Shown here in pieces: positions 15,662 to 23,636 of a DNA stretch of 64,000 bases. The position numbers and the translations under genes are program-made. The notes beneath the pieces were generated by a model. It ran no database searches and was not told the origin of the DNA. It saw only the letters and a program-made list of their open reading frames with translations. Positions within the stretch are counted from its first letter, which is position 1. Every line of letters begins with the position of its first letter. This DNA is from Burkholderiales bacterium (lineage in GTDB: Bacteria; Pseudomonadota; Gammaproteobacteria; Burkholderiales; SG8-41), in the NCBI GenBank assembly GCA_030684405.1, contig JAUXYA010000037.1, positions 1 through 64,000 of the forward strand, given 5' to 3'.

Positions 15662-16687
15662 ATGAAAACTTCGGTAAAACCAAAAAAATCTGCTGAACCC
15701 CCGGACGATATCGGGAACGACATCCGGCTCGAACTGTTCCGCATGCAACTGGAGCTCAGGCTCTGCGAAAAACGCGCCTATGACCTGTTCCTGCAGAACC
15801 TGATCAAGGGCACCAGCCACCTGTCGCTGGGGCAGGAGGCCATCGCCGCCGCCTTCGGCGTGGCGATGCGTCCGGATGACTATACTTTCTGCACCTATCG
15901 CGGCCACGCGCACACGCTGGCGCGCGGCGCGTCGATGTCCGGCGTTCTTGGCGAACTGATGGGGCGCGAATGCGGCCTGCTCGGCGGCAAGGGCGGCTCG
16001 ATGCATCTGACCGACGTGTCCAAGGGCGCGATGGGCTCCTACGCGATCATCGGCGCCCATCTGCCCGTCGCCGCCGGCGCGGCCTGGAGCGCGCAGTACC
16101 GCGGCACCGAACAGGTGTCGGTGTGTTTCTTCGGCGACGGCACGACCAACATCGGCGCTTTCCACGAGGCGCTCAATTTCGCGGTGATCTGGAAACTACC
16201 GGTGATCTTCGTCTGCGAAAACAACCTCTACATGGAATACACGCCGATCAGCGCGGTGACCGCGGTCGAGCATCCGGCCGCAGACCGCGCTTCGGCCTAC
16301 GGTCTGGAGAGAATCGTCGTCGACGGCAACGACGCCGACGCGGTTTACCGCACGGCGACCCGATACATTGACCGCGCGCGCAAGGGCGGCGGACCGGCGC
16401 TGATCGAGTGCATGACTTACCGCCACTCGGGCCATTCACGCGCCGACCCGGCGAAGTACCGGCCGGAGGGTGAGCTGGAGAAGTGGCTGGAACGCGACCC
16501 GATCAAGATCTACCGCGAACGGCTGCTCGGCCTCGGCATTGTCGATGCCACGCTGAAAGACATCGAGGACGAGGTGATGCAGCAGGTGAACGAAGCGACC
16601 GAGGTGGCCAAGGCTTCGGCGCCGCCGTCGCTGGACGGCATTTATGAGCATGTCTGGGCCGACGGAGGTGCGTCATGGCGGAACTGA
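15662..16687 (+). CDS. Thiamine-diphosphate-dependent dehydrogenase E1 component, alpha subunit
   Basis: 341 residues, typical of AcoA/PdhA-type alpha subunits. ThDP-binding motif GDGTTNIGAFHEALNFAVIW...CENN at about residues 158-190, GHAHTLARGA and GGKGGSMHL for the pyrophosphate/Mg pocket, and YRHSGHSRADPAKYR, the phosphorylation-loop equivalent. It decarboxylates a 2-oxo acid and with the beta subunit transfers the acyl group to lipoyl-E2. Short alpha/beta subunits with GSMH and GHSR motifs are most like acetoin dehydrogenase and pyruvate E1; the actual substrate is not fixed by sequence. It overlaps the beta-subunit gene by 13 bp, so the two are translationally coupled. Confidence 0.92.
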   Translation: MKTSVKPKKSAEPPDDIGNDIRLELFRMQLELRLCEKRAYDLFLQNLIKGTSHLSLGQEAIAAAFGVAMRPDDYTFCTYRGHAHTLARGASMSGVLGELMGRECGLLGGKGGSMHLTDVSKGAMGSYAIIGAHLPVAAGAAWSAQYRGTEQVSVCFFGDGTTNIGAFHEALNFAVIWKLPVIFVCENNLYMEYTPISAVTAVEHPAADRASAYGLERIVVDGNDADAVYRTATRYIDRARKGGGPALIECMTYRHSGHSRADPAKYRPEGELEKWLERDPIKIYRERLLGLGIVDATLKDIEDEVMQQVNEATEVAKASAPPSLDGIYEHVWADGGASWRN

Positions 16688-17652
16688 CCTACCGCGACGC
16701 GGTGGCTGCAGGCATCGCCCAGGAAATGGCGCGCGACGAGCGCGTGGTCTTCCTCGGCGAGGACGTGGCGCATGCCGGCGGCGTGTTCAAGGCGACGGTC
16801 GGCCTGCTGGACCAGTTCGGGCCGAAACGCGTGCGTGATACGCCGATTTCGGAGCAGGCGATCCTCGGTGCGGCGATGGGCGCGGCGATGACCGGGCTGC
16901 GGCCGATCGCCGAAATCATGTTTTCCGATTTCCTGGCGGTGTGCTGGGACATCGTCGCCAACGAGATCGCCAAGTCGCGCTACATGACCAACGGCCAGGT
17001 GCAGGTGCCGCTGGTGATCCGCACCGCCAACGGCGCGGGTTCGCGTTTCGGCGCCCAGCATTCGCAGTCGGTGGAGAACTGGGCCATGATGATCCCCGGC
17101 ATCAAGGTCGTCGCGCCCGCATTCCCGGCCGACGTCAAGGGCCTGATCGCCGCCGCGGTGCGCGACGAGGATCCGGTGATCGTGTTCGAGCAGAAGTCGC
17201 TGTATCCGATGAAGGGCGAGGTGCCCGACGACGAGCATGTCGACGAGCTGGGCAAGGCGCGGGTGCTGCGCCGGGGCAAGGACTGCACCATCGTCGCGCT
17301 CGCCCTGATGGTGCACCGCGCGCTGGCGGCGGCGGAGATCCTCGAGAAGGAACACGGCATCTCCTGCACGGTGGTCGATGTGCGTTCACTGGTGCCGCTG
17401 GATACCGTGACCATCCTCGCAGAAGTGGCGGTGACCGGACGGCTGGTGACCGTCGAGGAAAACCCGCGGCTCTGCGGCTGGGGCGCGGAAATCGCCTCGA
17501 TCATTGCCGACGAGTGTTTCTGGGAACTCGACGGCCCGATCATCCGCATCACCACGCCACACATTCCGCTGCCTTCGGCCGACCGGCTGGAGGACAACAC
17601 GATTCCTTCGGTCGAGCGCATCGTGCGCGAGATCGTGGAAAAGATCGACTGA
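16675..17652 (+). CDS. Thiamine-diphosphate-dependent dehydrogenase E1 component, beta subunit
   Basis: 325 residues. Transketolase central domain starting AELTYRDAVAAGIAQEMARDERVVFLGEDV, with Glu in the LGEDV-type position used to activate ThDP, RVRDTPISEQAILGAAMGAAMTGLRPIAEIMFSDF, and the transketolase C-terminal domain (CTVVDVRSLVPLDTVTILAEV, LVTVEENPRLCGWGAEIAS). Partner of the alpha subunit encoded just upstream. The ATG at 16675 has a GGAGGTGCGTC ribosome binding site inside the alpha gene. Clear member of the AcoB/PdhB/BkdB family. Confidence 0.93.
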   Translation: MAELTYRDAVAAGIAQEMARDERVVFLGEDVAHAGGVFKATVGLLDQFGPKRVRDTPISEQAILGAAMGAAMTGLRPIAEIMFSDFLAVCWDIVANEIAKSRYMTNGQVQVPLVIRTANGAGSRFGAQHSQSVENWAMMIPGIKVVAPAFPADVKGLIAAAVRDEDPVIVFEQKSLYPMKGEVPDDEHVDELGKARVLRRGKDCTIVALALMVHRALAAAEILEKEHGISCTVVDVRSLVPLDTVTILAEVAVTGRLVTVEENPRLCGWGAEIASIIADECFWELDGPIIRITTPHIPLPSADRLEDNTIPSVERIVREIVEKID

Positions 17653-17665
17653 GCAGGGGCGGACG

Positions 17666-18910
17666 ATGGACATCATCATGCCGCAGCTGGGTGAAACGGT
17701 CGCCGAGGGCACCGTCACCCGGTGGTACAAGAAGGTCGGCGACAGCGTCAAGGCTGACGAGACGCTGTTTGACGTCGAGACCGACAAGGTCAGCACCGAA
17801 ATTCCGTCGCCGGTTGCCGGTGTGGTCGCCGAGATCGTGGTGGCCGAAGGCGTGGTGGCCAAGGTCGGCGCGCGGCTGGCGGTGATCCGCGAAGCGGGGC
17901 CTGCGAAGGCGGCGCCTGCCGCTGCAGTCGCCGCGCCGCAGGCGGTTGCTGCAACACCTGCGGCGGCACGCCCTGCCGTGGTGCCACTGCGCGCCAGTGC
18001 TGCCGACCGGCTGTCGCCGGTGGTGCGGCGCCTGGTCGCGGAGCACCAGCTGAATCCCGCCGACATCCAAGGCACCGGCCGCGATGGCCGCATCACCCGA
18101 GAGGATGTCACCGGATACATCGCCCGCCGCGGCTCACAGCCGGCTGCCGCGACAACGCCGGCGACGCGCCCGGCTCCGGCGCCTGCCACTGTGCAGGCCG
18201 GCCAGACGCTGCCATTCAACAGCGTGCGCAAACGCGTTGCCGAGAACATGGCGAAGTCCTGGCAGACCTCGCCGCATGTGCTGCAGGTGGTCGAGGCCGA
18301 TTTCCTGAAGGTGGACCAGGCACGCGCCGCCCATGGCGCTGCGTGGAAGGCACGCGAGGGTTTCTCGCTGACCTATCTGCCCTTCATCGTGCGCGCGGTG
18401 TCGATCGCGCTGGGCAAATTCCCGAAACTCAATGCCAGCCTGTCGGGTGACGGACTCACGCTGCACCGGCGGATCAACATCGGCATCGCCGTCGATCTCA
18501 ACTTCGACGGGCTGGTGGTGCCGGTGCTGAAGGATGTGCCGTCGAAGTCGCTGCCGCAGATCGCGAAAGAGATCAATGACCTGGCGTCGCGTGCGCGTGC
18601 CGGCAGGCTGCGCCCCGACGAGATGACCGAGGGTACTTACACGATCACCAACAACGGCGCTTTCGGCACGGTGATCACCGCGCCGATCATCAACCAGCCG
18701 CAGGTGGCGATCATGTCCGCCGACGGTATTCGCAAGAAACCGGTCGTGGTGGAAAACGAGGGCGGTGATGCCATTGCCATCCGCCCGGTGGGCGTGCTGG
18801 CGCAGAGTTTCGATCACCGCGCGGTGGACGGCTCCTACTCGGCGTCTTTCCTCGCGGAAGTGAAGAACGCCCTCGAATCCCGCAATTGGGTGCAGGCGCT
18901 GGAATCGTAA
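17666..18910 (+). CDS. Dihydrolipoamide acyltransferase, E2 component of a 2-oxo acid dehydrogenase complex
   Basis: 414 residues from the ATG at 17666. One lipoyl domain (residues 1-75) with the lipoylated Lys41 in ETDKVSTE, an Ala/Pro linker, a peripheral-subunit binding domain (LSPVVRRLVAEHQLNPADI...GRITREDV, about 118-152), a second linker and the catalytic domain ending with FDHRAVDGS (His and Asp of the HxxxDG active site, about 385). It accepts the acyl group from E1 and transfers it to CoA. No E3 gene (dihydrolipoamide dehydrogenase) is in the operon, so a shared E3 from elsewhere must be used. 13 bp downstream of the E1 beta gene. Confidence 0.93.
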   Translation: MDIIMPQLGETVAEGTVTRWYKKVGDSVKADETLFDVETDKVSTEIPSPVAGVVAEIVVAEGVVAKVGARLAVIREAGPAKAAPAAAVAAPQAVAATPAAARPAVVPLRASAADRLSPVVRRLVAEHQLNPADIQGTGRDGRITREDVTGYIARRGSQPAAATTPATRPAPAPATVQAGQTLPFNSVRKRVAENMAKSWQTSPHVLQVVEADFLKVDQARAAHGAAWKAREGFSLTYLPFIVRAVSIALGKFPKLNASLSGDGLTLHRRINIGIAVDLNFDGLVVPVLKDVPSKSLPQIAKEINDLASRARAGRLRPDEMTEGTYTITNNGAFGTVITAPIINQPQVAIMSADGIRKKPVVVENEGGDAIAIRPVGVLAQSFDHRAVDGSYSASFLAEVKNALESRNWVQALES

Positions 18911-18929
18911 GTGAAAAAAAGAAAACGAT

Positions 18930-19075
18930 TTAACAGGATGGACAGGATTTTCAGCATAAAACCAATGGATCGATGTGCTTCGTTTTCCTTCCAGCTAACC
19001 AGCCGGTTAGGTCCTGCCTCTCGTCAGGTATTCTGGTTTTTATCCTGTTCATTCTGCATATCCTGTTATTGAGGA
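18930..19075. repeat. Inverted repeat of the aacaggat...acaggat type
   Basis: TTAACAGGATGGACAGGATT (18931-18950) faces the complement of ATCCTGTTCATTCTGCATATCCTGTTA (about 19041-19069). The two arms are imperfect and about 90 bp apart. Such (A)ACAGGAT units are a known type of dispersed bacterial intergenic repeat. It follows the E2 stop codon. Confidence 0.55.
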
Positions 19076-19122
19076 TTACCAAACCCCATGACACGGCATA
19101 TCTATTCCGACATGTTTCCCTC

Positions 19123-19196
19123 ACCCTCGATCCCTCTCCCGTCGGGACTAGGGGACACTGGAAGCGGAGCAGAAGGGTGGGGATGAGGGAGAAGTG
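19123..19196. repeat. ccctcacc...ggtggggatgaggg intergenic repeat
   Basis: CCCTCACCCTCGATCCCTCT at one end and GGGTGGGGATGAGGGAG at the other make an imperfect hairpin related to the repeat at 8061-8103. Confidence 0.5.
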
Positions 19197-19254
19197 TCGC
19201 GCAGTTACGTAATACTCAATAATTGATTTTGAACTTGATCCTTAAGGAAACGAC

Positions 19255-20178
19255 ATGGCAGACATGAAAAAACACAAACTGGGCTGGATTGGCATCGGAC
19301 GCATGGGTTACGCGATGGCGGAGCGGCTGGCCAAGGCCGGCTGCGACATTACCGTGTGGAACCGCACGAAGTCCAAGGCAGAGCCGCTGGCGAAATCGGG
19401 CGCCAAGGTCGCCGACAATCTGACCGAACTAGCGGACTGCGACATCGTGTTCACGATGGTGTCGACCGGCAAGGACGTCAAGGAGGTGCTGTTCGGCCCG
19501 AATGGTGTTATGTCGGCCGGCGGCAAGCCGAAGATCATCGTCGACAGCACCTCGATCTCGCTGGAGGAATCGGCGGAGATCCGTGCCAAGCTCGCCGAGA
19601 AGGGCATCAAGCTCTTGGCGGCGCCGGTGTCGGGCAATGCCAAGGTGATCAAGGTCGGCAAGCTGACCGTCGTGGCATCGGGCCCGCAGGATGCCTTTGA
19701 CACGGTGACACCGTATTTGGAAGCGATCGGCCGCGGCGTGTCCTATGTCGGCGATGGCGAGCTGTCACGCATTGCCAAGATCTGCCACAACGTGATGCTC
19801 GGTGTGGTGATCCAGAATCTGTGCGAGATCACCGTGCTGGCCGAAAAGGCCGGCATGCAGCGCCATGCCTTTCTCGACTTTCTCAACAAGAGCGTGATGG
19901 GTTCGATGTTCACCACCTACAAGACCCCGGCGCTGTCGAACCTCGATTTTCACGTCACCTTCACCCCGGAACTGCTGCGCAAGGACATTGACCTCGGGCT
20001 CGCCGCCGGCCGTGCCCACGGGGTGCCGATGCCGACAACCGCCATCACGCGCGATCTGGTACAGACCCTCATCGGGCACGGGTATGATCAGGATTTCTCG
20101 CAGCTGCTGCTGTTGCAGGCGAAAGCGTCAGGCATCGAGCTCAAGCCGGAAAACGTCAATATCGGCGACGGGCTCTGA
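19255..20178 (+). CDS. 3-hydroxyisobutyrate dehydrogenase-family NAD(P)-dependent oxidoreductase
   Basis: 307 residues. Rossmann motif GWIGIGRMGYAMAERLAKAG at residues 9-28, VDSTSISLEES for substrate/cofactor binding, LLAAPVSGNAKVIKVGKLTVVASG (the family substrate loop, with GN in place of the usual GG), and the catalytic Lys in SRIAKICHNVMLG (about residue 175). Members oxidise beta-hydroxy acids such as 3-hydroxyisobutyrate, tartronate semialdehyde or glyoxylate derivatives. It sits between the 2-oxo acid dehydrogenase operon and a Bug receptor (27 bp downstream), which fits a role in the same carboxylic acid catabolism. It has its own leader with a GGAAACGAC ribosome binding site. Confidence 0.9.
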   Translation: MADMKKHKLGWIGIGRMGYAMAERLAKAGCDITVWNRTKSKAEPLAKSGAKVADNLTELADCDIVFTMVSTGKDVKEVLFGPNGVMSAGGKPKIIVDSTSISLEESAEIRAKLAEKGIKLLAAPVSGNAKVIKVGKLTVVASGPQDAFDTVTPYLEAIGRGVSYVGDGELSRIAKICHNVMLGVVIQNLCEITVLAEKAGMQRHAFLDFLNKSVMGSMFTTYKTPALSNLDFHVTFTPELLRKDIDLGLAAGRAHGVPMPTTAITRDLVQTLIGHGYDQDFSQLLLLQAKASGIELKPENVNIGDGL

Positions 20179-20205
20179 TATTCAACCATCCAGGAGGAGG
20201 GGAAC

Positions 20206-21168
20206 ATGAAGACAGTAGCGAAATGTGCAATCGCCACGCTGGCGGTCTGCGCGACACAAATATTTGCGGCGGATTTTCCGACCAAGCCGGTGCGTTTCAT
20301 CGTGGCATTCCCGCCGGGCAGCGCCACCGACATCGTCGGCCGGCTCTACACGCAGAAGTGGACGGAGATGTGGGGACAGACCGTGTTGGCGGACAACCGT
20401 CCGGGCGCCGGCGGCTCAATTGCCGGTGCCATTGCGGCAAAATCCAATCCTGACGGCTACACGCTGCTGATGCATTCGTCGGGGCATACAGTCAACCCTG
20501 CGCTCTACGCCAAGCTGCCGTACGACACTCTAAAGGACTTTGTCGACATCGGCCCGCTGGCGCAGCAGCCGAACGTGATGGTGACCCACCCAAGCACGGC
20601 CTTCAAATCGGTGCAGGATTTGATCAATGCCGCCAAGGCGAAGCCCGGCACCATCAACTTCGCATCGGCGGGCGTCGGCAGCGGTACTCACCTGAACCTC
20701 GAGAAGCTGAAGCTGATGGCGAAAATCGAGCTGAACCACGTGCCATACAAGGGCTCGGCGGAGGCACTCGGCGACGTGCTCGGCAATCGCGTGGATTTCT
20801 ACTTCGCACCGATTTCGACGGCGATTCCACATGTGCAGTCGAACCGGATACGGGCGCTTGCAGTAAGCACGATCAAGCGCAGCAGCAACCTGCCGAATGT
20901 GCCGACCATCGCCGAATCCGGCGTGCCCGAATTTGAGTTTTCGCTGTGGTTTGGCATCTGGGCGCCGACCGGAGTGCCTCAGCCGATCATCACCAAGATT
21001 GCCAACTCGATCAGGGACGCCGGTAACGACCCCGTCCTGAAAGGCAAACTCGCGGCGCTGGGTAACGAGCCGATGGAAATGACGCCGCCGCAGTTCGCCA
21101 AGTTTGTGCGCAGCGAGATCGCAACTGGCGCGACGGTGCTGAAGGCTGCTGGCATCAAGCCGCAGTAA
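20206..21168 (+). CDS. Bug/TctC-family tripartite tricarboxylate transporter receptor
   Basis: 320 residues with a signal peptide (MKTVAKCAIATLAVCATQIFA). Bug family marks: FPTKPVRFIVAFPPGSATDIVGR, NRPGAGGSIAGAIAAKSNPDGYTLLMHSSG, LPYDTLKDF, FASAGVGSGTHLNLEKLKL, NHVPYKGSAEALGDVLGNRVDFYF and IRALAVST. These periplasmic proteins bind carboxylates and related small molecules. No TctA/TctB lies nearby, as is usual for Burkholderiales orphan Bugs. It is 27 bp after the dehydrogenase gene and ends in a strong terminator. Confidence 0.93.
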   Translation: MKTVAKCAIATLAVCATQIFAADFPTKPVRFIVAFPPGSATDIVGRLYTQKWTEMWGQTVLADNRPGAGGSIAGAIAAKSNPDGYTLLMHSSGHTVNPALYAKLPYDTLKDFVDIGPLAQQPNVMVTHPSTAFKSVQDLINAAKAKPGTINFASAGVGSGTHLNLEKLKLMAKIELNHVPYKGSAEALGDVLGNRVDFYFAPISTAIPHVQSNRIRALAVSTIKRSSNLPNVPTIAESGVPEFEFSLWFGIWAPTGVPQPIITKIANSIRDAGNDPVLKGKLAALGNEPMEMTPPQFAKFVRSEIATGATVLKAAGIKPQ

Positions 21169-21192
21169 ATTCTGTTTTGCAGGAAGGCATCG

Positions 21193-21227
21193 CGGGCTGC
21201 GCTTTTCGTGCGCCGCCCGTTTTTTTT
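21193..21227 (+). terminator. Rho-independent terminator after the Bug gene
   Basis: CGGGCTGCGC (21193-21202) pairs with GCGCCGCCCG (21210-21219) around a TTTTCGT loop with a single mismatch, followed by eight T residues (21220-21227). It also shows that the next gene must start downstream of it, which favours TTG 21240. Confidence 0.9.
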
Positions 21228-21239
21228 GAGGGCCGGATA

Positions 21240-22457
21240 TTGAATAGTTCAGCAACCCGGGTTTCAACGGCACTGGAGCCGCGCCTGCAGGCGATCCTGC
21301 AGCAGGAATATCCGCGTTTTTCCGATGCCGAGTATGCGCGCCGTCACGCGGCGCTGGCCGGTGTGATGGACAAACATGGCTGTGACCACCTGCTGGTGAT
21401 GACCGATCACCGTGCCGGCAATGCGCCACAGTGGGTCACCGGCTGGCCCGGCACGGCGGAAGCCTACGTGGTGTTCAGGCCTGGCGAGCCGATGGTGATG
21501 CACATGGAATGGCATAACCATGTGCCGCTGGCACACCGGCTGGCGCGCGGCGTCGATGTGCGCTGGGGGCAGCACCAGGGTATTGCGCTGACAGTGGAGG
21601 CGCTCAGACAGCGCGGCGCGAAACGCGTTGGCCTTATCGGGCCGCTGGTGGTTTCCAAATACCGCCAGCTCGAAGCGGCTTTCGATATGGTGGTGCTGGA
21701 TGCCGAATACACCCAGCTCCGGATGCGCAAGTCGGCGGAGGAAATCGACTGGCTGCGCATCGGCGCCGCGCTGTCCGATGCCGGCATGCGGGCGCTGGTC
21801 GCCGGCACGCGCCCCGGCATGGACGAGCGCGAACTGGCAGCACTGGTGGAAAGCGCCTACGTCGGGCTCGGCGGCACGACGATGATCCATTACATCGGCG
21901 TCACCGCGATGGATGCACCGCATCTCTTTGTGCCGCCGCAGTTGCCATCGACGCGCAAGGTGCGTGCCGGAGACATCGTGACCTGCGAGTTGTCCGCGTA
22001 CTGGTGGGATTACCCGGGCCAGGTGCTGCGCACGTTCACGGTCGAGGCCGAGGCCACACCGCGTTACCGCGAACTGCATGCAACCGCGGAGGCGACATTC
22101 GACGCGGTGGCCGCGTTACTGAGTCACGGCACCAGGATGGAGGAAATCCTGGAAGCAACTTCAGAGATCGAGCGTTGTGGCTACACCGTCTGCGACGATC
22201 TGGTCCACGGTTTCGGTGGCGGTTATTTCCAGCCGATCATCGGCAGCAGGAGCCGTATGGCCGGCCGCGCGCTGCCGCAGATGACACTGGAGGAGAACAT
22301 GACGGTTGTGGTGCAGCCGAATCCGGTGACCACTGAAGCCGATGAGTCGAAGCGTTCCGGCGTGCAGGTCGGTGAGCTGCTGCGCATCACCCACGAGGGA
22401 TTTGAGCACCTGCACAGCCTGCCGCGCGGGCTGTTCCGGGCGGGGCAGGATATCTGA
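21240..22457 (+). CDS. M24-fold creatinase/prolidase-like protein lacking metal ligands
   Basis: 405 residues from TTG 21240 (MNSSATRVS), chosen because a terminator occupies 21193-21227 and GAGGG lies upstream. A creatinase N-terminal domain is followed by a pita-bread domain. At the M24 ligand positions the first Asp is Glu (VTCELSAYW), the second is Gln (GQVLRTFTV), the His is kept (LVHGFGGGYF), the first Glu is Gln (VVVQPNPVT) and the last region reads QVGELLRIT. A metal-dependent peptidase is therefore unlikely. Creatinase works without metal, so C-N hydrolysis remains possible. It is followed 26 bp later by an ATP-grasp ligase. Substrate unknown. Confidence 0.8.
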   Translation: MNSSATRVSTALEPRLQAILQQEYPRFSDAEYARRHAALAGVMDKHGCDHLLVMTDHRAGNAPQWVTGWPGTAEAYVVFRPGEPMVMHMEWHNHVPLAHRLARGVDVRWGQHQGIALTVEALRQRGAKRVGLIGPLVVSKYRQLEAAFDMVVLDAEYTQLRMRKSAEEIDWLRIGAALSDAGMRALVAGTRPGMDERELAALVESAYVGLGGTTMIHYIGVTAMDAPHLFVPPQLPSTRKVRAGDIVTCELSAYWWDYPGQVLRTFTVEAEATPRYRELHATAEATFDAVAALLSHGTRMEEILEATSEIERCGYTVCDDLVHGFGGGYFQPIIGSRSRMAGRALPQMTLEENMTVVVQPNPVTTEADESKRSGVQVGELLRITHEGFEHLHSLPRGLFRAGQDI

Positions 22458-22483
22458 TTTTTCCGCACTGTTAGAATTGGCGC

Positions 22484-23533
22484 ATGGCAACGCAGAATAA
22501 AAAAACTGCAGCCCGCAAGGCGCGCTGCGACATCGTTCTGCTGGTTGATGCTGAGGCCGGTGAGCGCAGGGGCAACGGCCGTTTCGTGCCGGAACGCAGC
22601 AGCGTCGAGGCCTATCTCCTTGACGAGTTGCGTGCGCAGCGGCTGAACGTTACCGTCGTTCCCTTCGATGCCGGAGTGGAGCCGGTGATCGCCGAGTTGC
22701 GCGCGTTGAAGCCGCGGCTGGTGTTCAACCTCACCGAGTGTGTCGACGGCGACCGCCGCCAGGATGCGGCGATCGCCGGGCTGCTCGATCTGCTGAATAT
22801 TCCCTACACCGGCACCGGTCTCTCAGGCCTGCGACTCGCCCGCGACAAAGCGCTGTCCAAACATATTGCGGCAGACCTGGGTGTCGGCGTGCCGCGGCAT
22901 TTCGTGATTGCGCCGAAGGGGCCGATCCGCAATCCGCGCGTGCCGTACCCGCTGATCGTCAAGCCGCAGTTCGGCGACGGTTCCGACGAGGTCCGCGGCA
23001 ACTCGCTGGTAAAGAACGAGCGCGAACTCGCGCAGCGCGTGCGTGTTTTGCGCAAACGCGTGGCGGCGCCGCTGATCTGCGAGGAATTTATCGAAGGCCG
23101 CGACCTTTACGTCGCGCTGCTTGGCAACGAGCCTGAAGTAATGCCGGCGGTGGAGCTGGTTATCGGCCGCCGCGGCCGCGGTGCGCCAACCTTTGCCTCA
23201 TACAAGTTGAAGAACGACGGTGCCTATCGCAGCCGCTGGCGCGTGCGCTGGCGCGTGGCGAAACTGTCGCGCAATCTGCAGCGCGATGTCGAGACCGCGA
23301 GCCGCGCGATTTTTCATGGGCTGAAGCTGCGCGATTACGGTCGCATCGATTACCGGCTTACGCCGGACGGGCGCATTGTATTCATCGAAGCAAATGCCAA
23401 TCCCGACCTGCATCCGCACGCGATGGGCAATCACCTGTGTTTCGCCGGTGTTGATTACGGCGCGGCCTTGAAGCGCATCATTAGCGCTGCGCAGGCGCGG
23501 GCGATTAGTAAAAATATCAAAAAAAACAAGTAG
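22484..23533 (+). CDS. ATP-grasp ligase related to D-alanine--D-alanine ligase
   Basis: 349 residues. The Ddl-like N-terminal part has VFNLTECVDGDRRQDAAIAGLLDLLNIPYTGTG, then LARDKALSKHIAADLGVGVPRH, an ATP-binding Lys in YPLIVKPQFGDGSDEV and RELAQRVRVL, followed by CEEFIEGRDLYVALLG, and Mg-binding residues in DYGRIDYRLTPDGRIVFIEANANPDL (Asp, Glu, Asn). The fold and order of motifs are those of Ddl, but the serine loop differs and no mur/fts genes are around, so this is probably not the cell-wall ligase. Genes of this kind often form peptide-like amide bonds. It is linked to a creatinase-like gene. The C-terminus is Lys-rich (SKNIKKNK). Confidence 0.85.
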   Translation: MATQNKKTAARKARCDIVLLVDAEAGERRGNGRFVPERSSVEAYLLDELRAQRLNVTVVPFDAGVEPVIAELRALKPRLVFNLTECVDGDRRQDAAIAGLLDLLNIPYTGTGLSGLRLARDKALSKHIAADLGVGVPRHFVIAPKGPIRNPRVPYPLIVKPQFGDGSDEVRGNSLVKNERELAQRVRVLRKRVAAPLICEEFIEGRDLYVALLGNEPEVMPAVELVIGRRGRGAPTFASYKLKNDGAYRSRWRVRWRVAKLSRNLQRDVETASRAIFHGLKLRDYGRIDYRLTPDGRIVFIEANANPDLHPHAMGNHLCFAGVDYGAALKRIISAAQARAISKNIKKNK

Positions 23534-23543
23534 TTATATAATG

Positions 23544-23627
23544 CGTCATTCCGGACGCGCATCGCGCGATCCGGAATCCAGTTATGCCGACGGTGTTTGC
23601 TGGATTCCGGCTTGCGCCGGAATGACG
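23544..23627. repeat. Palindromic attcc/ggaat repeat pair
   Basis: Left unit cgtcattccggacgcgcatc-gcgcgatccggaatcca (23544-23580) and right unit tggattccggcttgcgccggaatgac (23601-23626). The left stem is interrupted by a second short palindrome (gcgcatcgcgc). It lies between convergent genes. Confidence 0.85.
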
Positions 23628-23636
23628 GCAGGTCGT

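Larger units (their letters stand above)
18911..19254. other. 344-bp intergenic region made mostly of repeat sequences
   Basis: Holds the aacaggat inverted repeat (18930-19075) and a ccctcacc-type repeat (19123-19196). A short AT-rich stretch and a GGAAACGAC ribosome binding site precede the next gene. No coding frame is credible. Confidence 0.6.

Noticed and set aside
18973-19212. 79-codon hydrophobic frame (MCFVFLPANQ...)
   Set aside because: It runs through two intergenic repeats and has no ribosome binding site.
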